Shown: positions 9,530-18,700 of the stretch, piece by piece
Layout of the letters: each line of letters opens with the position of its first letter
How positions within the stretch are numbered: the first letter of the stretch is position 1
NCBI GenBank assembly: GCA_024228575.1
Contig: JAAETH010000595.1
Span: 1 to 64,000, forward strand
Direction of reading: 5' to 3'
Source: Actinomycetes bacterium
GTDB taxonomy: Bacteria > Actinomycetota > Acidimicrobiia > Acidimicrobiales > Poriferisodalaceae
Length of the DNA: 64,000 nucleotides
Translations under genes and position numbers: made by a program
Notes under the pieces: generated by a model
The model's input: the letters and a program-made list of their open reading frames with translations, nothing else
The model's database searches: none
Told to the model about the DNA's origin: nothing

Positions 9530-10707
9530 GACGCGACGTCCAGGTCTCGTCGCCCGTCGAGTGCTCGCAGCCCCGTGGCGAGAACTGCGTATCGGGTTTC
9601 GTCATCGATGGTGGGGTCTTCGAGAACGGCTCTGACGAACTGGCCTCGGACCGACGCCTCACCCCGGAGAGTTGTCAGGTCGAGGGCTTGGCGCAGCTTC
9701 GATCGCCGGACCACAGCGTGATCGACGCTGGCTCCGACCGCCGACAGCAGATCGGAATCGACGAGCTCGATCGATTGCTCCACCTCGCCGGTGAGGTTCA
9801 ACCTGATCAGACCCTCGAGGTGACCAGTTCGGGCGGCCACGACATCTCGGATGGCCGAGGCGTCGAGGCACCCTGAAACGTCGATCTCGATGTCGTGCAT
9901 GGAACGCTGCGAGAGGTCCCGCCACTGTCGATCGATGCCACCGACGGCATCGATGTGAAGAACCACGGCTCCCCCATCGCCCGGCTCTCCGAACGCGAGT
10001 GGTGCCGGATTGCCTGGATAGGTGTGGTGGATGGCCTCGCGCCGACGGTGGAAGTGACCCACCACAGCATGATCGAGCCCGGCGTTCGGGATCTGACGCG
10101 CTTCGAACGGTGCGTGAGGTTGTTTGGAACTGCCGGAGTGTTCTGGTTCTTCAATCGAGAAGCCGGCCTTCTCCGACCCATGGAACAAGGCGAGGTTGAA
10201 CCCGTGACGGTCGATGTGAAAGCCGTCGAGGAAGTTGCCGGTACCAGAGGGCTGGTGATGTGCGGCACCCCAGACGGTGGTGGGCCCGACATCGAATGGC
10301 TCGAGCTCGCGTCCATCGAAGATGTGAACGTGATCTTCGAACGCAGCCGTCGCCCAGACGCTGGAAGCTGCAAGCCAGTCGTGGTTGCCGGGCGAGACGA
10401 GCACTTGGGTCTCGCAGCCGTTGAGAACGCGAGCGATGAACCGTGCGGTGTCTGGCGTGACGCGCTCGTGTTCATAGATGTCGCCGGCCAACAGCAGCGC
10501 ATCGGCCTGCACTTCGGCGGCGACAGCAACGGCGGCTGACAGGACATCGCGAAGATCGTTTCGGCGCATGCGAGAGACCGCTTCGGGAGCCCAGGCGAAG
10601 GGGGTGTCGAGGTGCACGTCGCCCAGGGCGACGAAGGTCGCCTCGTCCTCGAGTTGTGGCGGTGGAGAATCGTCGAGGCCGGGCGCCGACCGTTCGTCTT
10701 GTTGCAT
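9526..10707 (-). CDS. SbcD/YhaO-like metallophosphoesterase, DNA repair nuclease
   Basis: About 393 residues from ATG 10707. An upstream TTG at 10725 is possible but has no ribosome site. The calcineurin-type phosphoesterase motifs appear in order: GDVHLDTP, LLLAGDIYEHE, SPGNHDW and VVGHFHRRRE, the two-metal centre of Mre11/SbcD nucleases. The C-terminal part is the less conserved cap region that contacts the ATPase. The stop overlaps the start of the YhaN-like gene. The pair is expected to resect or clear DNA ends; which ends and when is not shown by the sequence. Confidence 0.87.
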   Translation of the reverse strand: MQQDERSAPGLDDSPPPQLEDEATFVALGDVHLDTPFAWAPEAVSRMRRNDLRDVLSAAVAVAAEVQADALLLAGDIYEHERVTPDTARFIARVLNGCETQVLVSPGNHDWLAASSVWATAAFEDHVHIFDGRELEPFDVGPTTVWGAAHHQPSGTGNFLDGFHIDRHGFNLALFHGSEKAGFSIEEPEHSGSSKQPHAPFEARQIPNAGLDHAVVGHFHRRREAIHHTYPGNPAPLAFGEPGDGGAVVLHIDAVGGIDRQWRDLSQRSMHDIEIDVSGCLDASAIRDVVAARTGHLEGLIRLNLTGEVEQSIELVDSDLLSAVGASVDHAVVRRSKLRQALDLTTLRGEASVRGQFVRAVLEDPTIDDETRYAVLATGLRALDGRRDLDVAS

Positions 10708-10802
10708 TGCCTCGCAACGTAGCAACAGGGTGCGACACTTTGGTGCCTTCGACCCAAGACAACTTCACGAAGCCGGGACGATGGTCTGCGGAGGCTTGTG
10801 TT

Positions 10803-12116
10803 TCAGCCGCCCGCGCCGAGCAGTTCGCCGAGACGCACCTCGACCTCTGACCGGTCCTCACCTCTCATGAATCCGATCGAGACCTCTCGTCCGATGTCGC
10901 TCTTGCGCACTGCGTCAACAAGCTCCGCTGCACTCTGGACCTCTCGACCCTCGAAGCGAACGATCACGTCGCCCACCTCGATTCCGGCCGCGTCGGCAGC
11001 TTCACCAGCGGTCACATCCAACACCACGGCTCCTCCATCGGTGCTGACGGCAAAGTCGTCGCGCTCGGCGGCGGAGATATTGCGAACGTCGAGGACCTGG
11101 ACTCCGAGAAGGGGCCTGGTCGGCACAATGCCATGAACAAGAGAGTCGATGACGGGTCTGGCGTGATTGATGGCGATGGCGAAGCCAATCCCCTCGGCGT
11201 CCCCGGCGATGGCGGTCGAGATCCCGATGACCTCACCTTCGGCGTTGACCAGTGGCCCGCCCGAGTTGCCCGGGTTGATAGCTGCGTCGGTCTGGATGAC
11301 GTTCGTCAGGCGCGCCGACTCGGTGGGAACGGTTCGGTTCAGAGCCGACACGATGCCGGTCGTGACGGTCGGCCCACCAGCCAGGCCGAGAGCATTCCCG
11401 ATGGCCAGAACCGGATCGCCGACGGCTATCCCATCACTGGATCCCAACCGTGCCGGCACGGCGGGCTCTTCCATGTCGATTCTGACGACGGCCAGGTCGC
11501 GAGTCGGATCGGCTCCGAGCAATTCCGCTTCGTAGACCCTTCCGTCGCTCAGCTCCGCCGTGATGACATCGGCGTCCTCGACCACGTGGGCGTTGGTGAC
11601 AACGGTTCCCGTGGTGTCGATGAAGAACCCTGTGCCTGCGCCGACACCGCTGATGCCCTCAGCACCGATCGAGATGCGCACAACGGCGGGTTCGATCTGG
11701 GTCAGCACTTCCTTGACGTCGAGTGATGCGGCGGGCTCGGGAGTTACCCATCTGTCGACGGCGATGGCGACGAAGGCCGCCACGATGCCGCCGATCACGG
11801 CACCGAGCACGATCCCATTCACGAACCCACCCCTGCGTCGATACTGCCCGACAGGATCAGAATCGTCGGGTTCGTTCTCAACGTCGGGGTCCGGATCAGG
11901 ATCCGCCGGAATGATCGTGTCATCCGCGCTCACCTCGCCATCGTCTGGCGCCGATGACCGGTCGCTCAAGGGGACCGTCGACTCATCCGTGACTACCGCC
12001 GTGAACCGCTGGAATGGCTCGACAACCGGCCTCTCGATATCGCTGTTCTCGCCGTTCTCGGGCGTTTCGCCCACTGCCGGAACCTCGCTCGATCCCGTCC
12101 GCTCACCGTTCGACAT
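10803..12116 (-). CDS. HtrA/DegP-type serine protease with PDZ domain, membrane anchored
   Basis: 437 residues. An acidic, disordered cytoplasmic N-terminus (1-95) is followed by one membrane helix (98-120), then a trypsin-like protease with the triad His177 (VVTNAHVV), Asp207 (TRDLAVV) and Ser285 (NPGNSGGPL). A single PDZ domain occupies the last 100 residues, beginning near PLLGVQVLDV. The layout matches the membrane-anchored HtrA proteases of actinobacteria, which degrade misfolded proteins outside the membrane. It sits five bases downstream of a Ser/Thr-rich membrane protein gene, probably in one operon. Confidence 0.92.
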   Translation of the reverse strand: MSNGERTGSSEVPAVGETPENGENSDIERPVVEPFQRFTAVVTDESTVPLSDRSSAPDDGEVSADDTIIPADPDPDPDVENEPDDSDPVGQYRRRGGFVNGIVLGAVIGGIVAAFVAIAVDRWVTPEPAASLDVKEVLTQIEPAVVRISIGAEGISGVGAGTGFFIDTTGTVVTNAHVVEDADVITAELSDGRVYEAELLGADPTRDLAVVRIDMEEPAVPARLGSSDGIAVGDPVLAIGNALGLAGGPTVTTGIVSALNRTVPTESARLTNVIQTDAAINPGNSGGPLVNAEGEVIGISTAIAGDAEGIGFAIAINHARPVIDSLVHGIVPTRPLLGVQVLDVRNISAAERDDFAVSTDGGAVVLDVTAGEAADAAGIEVGDVIVRFEGREVQSAAELVDAVRKSDIGREVSIGFMRGEDRSEVEVRLGELLGAGG

Positions 12117-12121
12117 CTCGC

Positions 12122-12793
12122 TCAGCGGCGCAGCCGCAGCAGCGCCAGAGCGAACACGGAGATTCCAAAGTTCGCCGAGATCAGCATCATCCAGGGCACC
12201 GAATTGGAATCGCGGGTTCCGACCTGTCCGACCAGCGGGCTCATGACCACATCGGTCCCCCGCGTCGAACCCGACATCTCAGGCGCGGACATCAGGACGT
12301 CGAGGCCATCACCCGCGACTGCCGAGGAGCTTTCGTCGAGAGAGACCTCGGCCGCCGTCGTCGCCGGCGATTGCCCGTCGCCCAACGATTCCTCAGGCTG
12401 GGTTGTTGTCTGCACGGCGCCGGTATCGACGGTCGTGGTCACCTGCGTACCTTCGCCGGACGTCGTCGGTGTCGAGTCGGCGGAGGGAGCTGCCGTCGAC
12501 ACCGGCGGCGTGCCGGCGATCCCGACTTCTCCACCGGTGCCCGCGCTGGTGGGAGTCGGTCCCTCTAGGACCGAGACGAGTTCACCGGGCGCAGTGAGCA
12601 CCACACCGTCATCAACTGTTTCTGTCGTCGAGGAGGATTCTTGGATCTCGGAGGAGCCGTCTTGGGCTCCGGCATCGGATACGCCGACAACCGCTGAGTC
12701 CCGGGGGCCGACCAAGGCGACCGCGGCAACGGTCGCCAGCAGTCCGGCCAGCAGGGCGAGAAGCCGTGGATGTCGCACCGTGGTCTCGATCAC
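12122..12793 (-). CDS. Exported Thr/Ser-rich protein with N- and C-terminal membrane segments
   Basis: 223 residues, no recognised domain. A signal-like hydrophobic stretch (about 10-30, LLALLAGLLATVAAVALVG) is followed by a 150-residue low-complexity region rich in Thr, Ser, Gly and acidic residues. The C-terminus has a second membrane helix (WMMLISANFGISVFALALL) with a basic tail (RLRR). The bulk is probably outside the cell, held by one or both ends. It is immediately upstream of htrA on the same strand, with a five-base gap, so a function with or as a client of that protease is plausible. Confidence 0.6.
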   Translation of the reverse strand: MIETTVRHPRLLALLAGLLATVAAVALVGPRDSAVVGVSDAGAQDGSSEIQESSSTTETVDDGVVLTAPGELVSVLEGPTPTSAGTGGEVGIAGTPPVSTAAPSADSTPTTSGEGTQVTTTVDTGAVQTTTQPEESLGDGQSPATTAAEVSLDESSSAVAGDGLDVLMSAPEMSGSTRGTDVVMSPLVGQVGTRDSNSVPWMMLISANFGISVFALALLRLRR

Positions 12794-12823
12794 CCGTCTC
12801 CATCGGACGGACGATCACCGATT

Positions 12824-13876
12824 TCAAGGGCGAAGCAGCTCCAATGCGCGGGTGGCCAGATCCTCGACCTGGAGCCGGAAGTACTCGGTGTCTGCCTCAG
12901 AATCGCCCATCACACCCCCCAGGTAGCGCTTCAGCACACCTTCAACAATGGCCGCGAGTCTCCAGAAGGAGAAGGCCCTGTAGTAGTCGATCGCTGACAC
13001 ATCTCTCCGGGTCAGTTCCGCGTAGTGCGCCAGCAGGTGTTCGCGCTCACCAAAACCTCCGGCCAGCGTCGGGGCGCTGGAGCTCGCCTGCGTCTCGCCC
13101 GGAGCGACCCAGTTGTTCATCAGGTAGCCGACATCGGCGAGAGGATCACCAAGAGTGCAGAGCTCCCAGTCGAGGACAGCACACACCTTGCCCCGACCCA
13201 CGATCATGTTTCCAAGCCTGTAGTCGCCATGAACGATTGCCGAGCCGACCTGTTCGGGCATCTCCGCGGCGAGCAGGGCCTGGACGTCCTCCATGGCCTG
13301 AAGGTCGCGGGTCTTCGACTGCTCCCACTGACGGCTCCAGCGCCTGAGTTGCCTGCCCAGATAGTCTTCGCGTTTGCCCAGGTCGCCGAGGCCGACGTCG
13401 TCTGGTTCGATGCTGTGAAGCTGGGCGAGTACCTCGATGACGTCGACGCCGAGCGATGCTCGTTCGATCTCGTCGACCTCTGCTGCCTCTTCATCGGAGT
13501 GCAGGACGGGGCCGTCGACATGGACCATCACGTAGAACGGTGCCCCGTTCACCTCGATGTCGGTGCATAGTCCAACCGCCCTGGGGACGGGCATCGACGT
13601 GCTTCCCACACCGGTGATGATCCTGTGCTCTCGTTCCATGTCGTGGGCGGTGGCGAGCACCTGGCCAAGCGGAGGGCGCCGCAGGACGAGTCGCGGACCC
13701 TCAGCCGGCCGAACGCTGAACGTCAGGTTCGAATGTCCACCCGCGATGAGGTCGAACCCATAGGGACCCACACATCCCTCGACGTTCTCGTCGAGCCATT
13801 TCGTAACCCGCTCTGCGTCGATTCCACTGGGTACGGGGTTGTCGGTCACAGTTCCTCGCAGTTGGAGAGGCGGCAC
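12824..13876 (-). CDS. APH-like phosphotransferase (ACAD10/11 kinase-domain family)
   Basis: About 340-350 residues. It has the aminoglycoside-phosphotransferase fold: ATP-binding segment GGHSNLTFSV and LVLRRPP near the start, catalytic loop VHGDYRLGNMIV and metal site VLDWELCTLGDP. This subfamily resembles the kinase domain fused to acyl-CoA dehydrogenase in ACAD10/11, which phosphorylates 4-hydroxy fatty acyl groups, so it is more likely a lipid enzyme than a resistance gene. The neighbouring 3-hydroxyacyl-CoA dehydrogenase supports that. Start is uncertain: the first 10 residues are atypical and GTG near 13849 (TDNPVPSG) is a good alternative. Confidence 0.82.
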   Translation of the reverse strand: MPPLQLRGTVTDNPVPSGIDAERVTKWLDENVEGCVGPYGFDLIAGGHSNLTFSVRPAEGPRLVLRRPPLGQVLATAHDMEREHRIITGVGSTSMPVPRAVGLCTDIEVNGAPFYVMVHVDGPVLHSDEEAAEVDEIERASLGVDVIEVLAQLHSIEPDDVGLGDLGKREDYLGRQLRRWSRQWEQSKTRDLQAMEDVQALLAAEMPEQVGSAIVHGDYRLGNMIVGRGKVCAVLDWELCTLGDPLADVGYLMNNWVAPGETQASSSAPTLAGGFGEREHLLAHYAELTRRDVSAIDYYRAFSFWRLAAIVEGVLKRYLGGVMGDSEADTEYFRLQVEDLATRALELLRP

Positions 13877-13933
13877 CAGACCACTCGGCCTGGCGGGTAC
13901 GTGGCAAACCGTCTAGCAGCTCGGGATAGGGGT

Positions 13934-14551
13934 TCACATTCTGAGGCCGAGAGCCATGAGCTGACGTCGAACAGACGCCGCCCCTTCGAACAACTCGGCC
14001 CGCCAGCCACACACCCTGGCGGCGTCGACGTTGACCTGCGAGTCATCGGTGAACCAGAGGCCATCTGGAGCATGCCCGAACCGGTCCGAGACCGTTCGGT
14101 ATATCTCGGGCTCGGGTTTGACGGTCCCTTCCTCGCCGCTGACCACGTGCCCATCGAACCAGTCGAGCCACCCGAACCGGGCCCTCGCGATCGGGAAGGT
14201 CTCGCCGGACCAGTTGGTCAATGCGTAGACAGGTACCTGACCTCTCAGATCGTCGAGAAGCGAGACCATGTCACAGTTGACATCGCCAAGGCTGTCGGTC
14301 CAGTTCGTCTTGAAAGCGGCGACGAGATCGGCGCACGATGGATGGGCAGCCGCGACTTCGGCCAGGACATCGTCGAAACGTTCGCCGCGGTCCAGCCTGA
14401 GGTTCACGTCGACCGTCAGAACCGAGTCGAGGAAGTCGCGCCTGCGTTCCGCGTCGGAGATGAGCGTCTCGTACAGACGTTCGCGGCTCCATTCGACGAA
14501 CACATTGCCGAGATCGAACACGACCGCTTCGAGTGGGGCAATCGATGTCAC
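13934..14551 (-). CDS. HAD hydrolase, YihX-like
   Basis: 205 residues from GTG 14551, whose GTGA overlaps the stop of the upstream dehydrogenase. Motif I reads VVFDLGNVFVEW: it has the nucleophile Asp but Gly-Asn instead of the second Asp, as in the YihX group of sugar-phosphate phosphatases. Motif II is YALTNWS, motif III includes VKPEPEIY, and motif IV is FTDDSQVNVDAA. The likely activity is hydrolysis of a small phosphorylated metabolite in the cytoplasm; the substrate cannot be read from sequence. Translational coupling to the hydroxyacyl-CoA dehydrogenase is clear. Confidence 0.82.
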   Translation of the reverse strand: MTSIAPLEAVVFDLGNVFVEWSRERLYETLISDAERRRDFLDSVLTVDVNLRLDRGERFDDVLAEVAAAHPSCADLVAAFKTNWTDSLGDVNCDMVSLLDDLRGQVPVYALTNWSGETFPIARARFGWLDWFDGHVVSGEEGTVKPEPEIYRTVSDRFGHAPDGLWFTDDSQVNVDAARVCGWRAELFEGAASVRRQLMALGLRM

Positions 14552-15408
14552 CGGTTGTAAACGAAGAAACCACGTCCGCTCTTGCGTCCGAGAAGCCCCG
14601 CGTCGCACATACGCGACAACAGCGGAGGTGGGGCGTAGAGCTGTTCCTTGAACTCCTCGTACAACGATTCGGCAACCGCCATGGTGGTGTCGAGTCCGAT
14701 CAGGTCGGTGAGCGCCAGAGGACCCATCGGATGATTACACCCGAGCACCATCCCAGCGTCGATGTCCTCCGCACTGGCAAATCCAGACTCCATCATCCTG
14801 ATAGCCGACAACAAGTAGGGGATGAGCAGGGCGTTGACGACGAACCCGGCGCGGTCCTGCGAGTCGATCACCCGCTTCCCCAGAACCCCGGTGGCGAAAT
14901 CGCGGCATCTCTGGACGGTCTCGTCGCTTGTGAGCAGGGACGAAACCAGCTCGATGAGACCCATGACCGGCACCGGATTGAAGAAGTGGACCCCGACCAC
15001 TTGCTGGGGATTGGCAGTTGCCATGGCCAGCTTCATGATGGGAATCGAGGACGTGTTTGATGCGAGCACAGCGCCGGGGACCGAGACGGCATCGCTCAGC
15101 TGCTCGAAGATGGCGACCTTCACGGCCTCATCCTCGAGGACGGCCTCGACGACAAGATCGCGATCCTCCATGGCCCCGAGTGAGTCGACGAACGTGAGGT
15201 TCGCCATCGTGGAAGCCATCTCGTCCTCGGTCAGCTTCTCTGCCCTGACCGCCCTGCCGAGAGACTTCTCGATTCGGGCGGCACCCGCCTGAAGGGCCTC
15301 GGATGAAGACTCGGCGACGATTACATCTCGTCCGGCCTTGGCGCAGACCTCGGCGATCCCCGATCCCATGAGCCCACAACCGACAACACCAATCTTGCTA
15401 AACGACAT
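14548..15408 (-). CDS. hbd: 3-hydroxybutyryl-CoA dehydrogenase
   Basis: 286 residues, full length for the single-function enzyme that oxidises 3-hydroxyacyl-CoA with NAD(P). The N-terminal Rossmann motif is VVGCGLMGSGIAEVCA (8-23). Family landmarks include SNTSSIPI, the catalytic His in VGVHFFNPVPVM, and DRAGFVVNALL before the C-terminal helical domain, where GRKSGRGFFVY closes the protein. It is the first gene of a run with the HAD and APH-like genes, fitting short-chain or branched fatty acid breakdown or butyryl metabolism. Mycobacterial FadB2 is the closest characterised type by memory. Confidence 0.93.
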   Translation of the reverse strand: MSFSKIGVVGCGLMGSGIAEVCAKAGRDVIVAESSSEALQAGAARIEKSLGRAVRAEKLTEDEMASTMANLTFVDSLGAMEDRDLVVEAVLEDEAVKVAIFEQLSDAVSVPGAVLASNTSSIPIMKLAMATANPQQVVGVHFFNPVPVMGLIELVSSLLTSDETVQRCRDFATGVLGKRVIDSQDRAGFVVNALLIPYLLSAIRMMESGFASAEDIDAGMVLGCNHPMGPLALTDLIGLDTTMAVAESLYEEFKEQLYAPPPLLSRMCDAGLLGRKSGRGFFVYNR

Positions 15409-15705
15409 GGACCAAGCTCATCACAGATTTCGGCGGCCCGCTGCCGATCGTTCCCACAATCTGACCGAGTGACCTGGCGAGACCATCCTCGCTCTCGTCA
15501 TCGCAAGCCCCCTCCCAAGACTCCTGGCCCGACGCCACGGAGCCGCGCAGATGGAGAGGAGCGAAAGCGACCACCGGATCGGAGGCGGGGCCGAACGGCT
15601 CGGTGAGCGCAGCGAACGGGGCGTGGGCGATGACCCCGGACAACCTTCGACCGCACCTATCCGCTAGTCCCCAAATGCCCCCGGTTGGGCACAGGATCTC
15701 AACCG
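15409..15705. other. Intergenic stretch with no supported gene
   Basis: This gap separates the stop of the cyclase/ATPase regulator from the start of hbd on the same strand. A minus-strand open frame crosses it but overlaps both neighbours and has no start codon with a ribosome site. The hbd promoter is expected here; no clear -35/-10 pair stands out. Confidence 0.4.
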
Positions 15706-18700
15706 TCAGGTGCTGCGATTCATCGCCGGCATGGACCGTCCGGCGGCTGTCGGGTCGGGCCCATTCGTAGCGAGCGCTAGGTGGAAAAGATTCTCCCACC
15801 CGGTCAGCGCTACCCCTAGAGCATCCATGTGACTATCTGCTTCCGCCCTGGCCTCGGACGCGTCGGCGTGACCGAGAGTCTCGTATGCGATAGCACGGCC
15901 GAGCCGCACCACCGCCTGGGACAGTCGTGACTCGGTAGCGTCGATGATGACAACCGCCTCGTCGAACGCTTCGACAACCCGATCGGTTGCCCCATCACGA
16001 GCGAACGCCAGGGCCCTGGCCAGGTTTGCCGATCGATGGTCGAGATACGTGGCGCGCGTCGAAGCCCGCACGGTATCGGCGCTCTCGATGGCTTCTCGAG
16101 TGTCGCCATTACAGACAGCTGCCAACGCGTGAATACACTCGTGGTATGGGCCGCGCGGGCCCGCGTCGTCGAGCACCCGGAGAATCGCACTGGCCTCGCC
16201 GGCCCGACCGAGCTGCAGTTCGACGACAGCCCTTGTGACCATCCGATCGATGCTGCCCAAGATGATGGGACCCTCCGGGTCATCGTCGACGAGGTCGAGC
16301 TCTTCCTTGGATCGCTCGGCCAGGCCGAGCTGAGCCAGAGCGGCACCGGCAACCATGTGGCAGAAGTCGACTTGTGGTGCCCCTGGTTCGGACTCCGCCA
16401 GTTTGAGCGCCTCGTCGATGGACCTGCGGCTCTCGTCGAGATTGCCCAGGGCTGCGTGGGCGCGCGTCAGGGTCGCCAGCCCCTGGACCTCCCCAAAGAC
16501 CGAATCGCTGTCGCTAAGAACAGCGACCGCCTCACGGGCTGAATCGACGGCCTTGCGACATTCGCCGCGCCACAGTGCGATGGTCGCCAGCAACAACCGC
16601 ATCATCGACTCGCCGAAACGATCACCTCGTTTGATGGCCTCCTCGAGCACCATCGTTGCGGTCGCCTCGGCTTCGGAGCTCTCGCCACCGTGGAACATGA
16701 GAAAGGCCCAGAGTCCAAGAGCCCAGCCAAGCCCACCGGCATCGTCGTTTTGGGTGAACAGCTCTATTGCCCGATCGATGCGTTGATTCGCCTCGTCGAT
16801 TCGACCACTCTCGAATGAGAGCCAGGCCAGATTCTGTTGACACCAAGCTTCGCCGGTCGAGTCGCCGAGTGCCATGAACACGTGGAGCGCTTCGGAGAAG
16901 TCGTTTTCAGCCTGGGCTCTGTCGCCGAGAGCCATATGCGCCATACCGCGCAGCCGCAGGGCCTCGGCCACTTCAGCGGGATCGTCGAGTTCTCGCCACA
17001 GTTCGATGGCTTCGTCGAGCAGGAACTCGCCCTCGTGAGGATTGCCGGCCAGGGTCGCTGCCTCGCCCAACAGTGTCGTGGACGCGGCCGCGGTGCGACC
17101 ATCACCATGCAGTTCGGCCACCCGCCTGGCCTCGAGAGCGTCGGCCTCTGCTCCGGCGAGTTCGCGCAGTCCAACCCTCGCTCGAGCGCGTCCAACAGCC
17201 AGCTCTGCCCTGCGCGGGTCATCGTCATCGGTGAGGCCGAGGCCCTGGGCGTACATACGACCGGCGATGAGAAACGCGTCTCGAGCGCTCGCGCGCGAGC
17301 CAGCCTCCAGAAGGTACGAGATCGCTGTGTCGACGATGTCGTCGGGCAAACCCGGAACACCCGACATCTCGACATGAAGGTAGGCGGCGGCGCTGAAATG
17401 CCTGGCGATGGCCGAAACCTCGCCAGCGCGGTGGGTGTCATCGCGATGTGACTCGAGCCACTCGGCGATGTCGAGGTGGCTGAGTGCCCTGGACGTCTTG
17501 GTGAGAGTCGAATACGCGAGGTCGCGCACCACGTCGGATCGAAAGACCCAACGATCCGCCTCGATTGCGAACACGTCCTTGTCGACCAGCCTTCCGAAGG
17601 TGTGTTCGGGCTTCTCACTACCGGCTCGCGTTGCCAACATCAGTAGTGCGTACACGGGGCCTGATCGGCCCACGACCGCCGCGTCGTCGACCATCGAGCG
17701 CTCGTCTGGATCGAGGGCGTCGAGGCGAGCGGCCACCAGCCCTCGCAACGTATCGGGGAGTTGCTTGAGACGGTGTGTGAGGTCTCGCCTGGTGGCACCC
17801 TCAGCGCCCCGCAGCAACGCCGTCAGTTCCTCGAGGAAGAACGGATTTCCTCCACTGCGTTCGTAGAGGGCATCGACCAACGCCCCGTCGACATCGCCGC
17901 CCAACAGAGATCGGACCAACTCGTCCGACGAGCTCTTCGAAAGGGGTCCGAGGTTGATGACGGTGGTGTTGTGCCGACCTGGGGGCACCACCCACCGATC
18001 CTCGTCGACCATCCATCGGGCCGTGGTCAAGACGATGAACCGCGAGTGGGTGAGGGCCACCAGAAGCCCTTCGAGCAACTCGAGGAGGCGCTTGTCGGCC
18101 CAGTGGATGTCGCCGAGGGTGACGAGCACCGGGCGCCGTTCGGCGACGGACGAGAAGATCGTCGATAGGCCAACCCTCAGCTCCTCGCGCAGTCTGGACG
18201 GTTCGAACGTGTCGATCGGTGTCTCGTATCCGAGGATGAACATCGCCGCGTTGATGGCCTGGTCGAGACCCGGGTCGTTGTCGGAAACTCCGAGAAGCTG
18301 GCGAAGCACCATCGTGAGACGCTGCCTCGCAGCCTGCAGCGAATCGCCGGCATCGATCTCGAATGCCGCGGCGAGCGCCTCACCGATCGGCCTGTATGGA
18401 TTGGGCTCTCCGTATGGCAACACCCGCCCCTCGAGAACCAGGGCATCGTGACGCTCTTCGCAGTCCGAGGCGATCTCCTCTGCGAGCCTGGTCTTGCCCA
18501 GACCGGTCTCGCCCGCGATCAGCAACAGGTGCGCTCGACCGCGCTCGACCGAAGCGTCGATCGCAGCCGCGAGGTGGCTCAGCTCGGGCGAACGACCGAC
18601 CAGCGGAGCATTGACGGCCTTGCGGAGACGACCGGGCGGTCTCAGTTCACCGACGGCAACACAAGCTTCGATCTCCTCGTCGCGCCCCCTGACCTTGAAA

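Noticed and set aside
15398-15799. 133-codon minus-strand frame between the cyclase gene and hbd
   Set aside because: It overlaps both neighbours, lacks a ribosome site, and shows no recognisable family.
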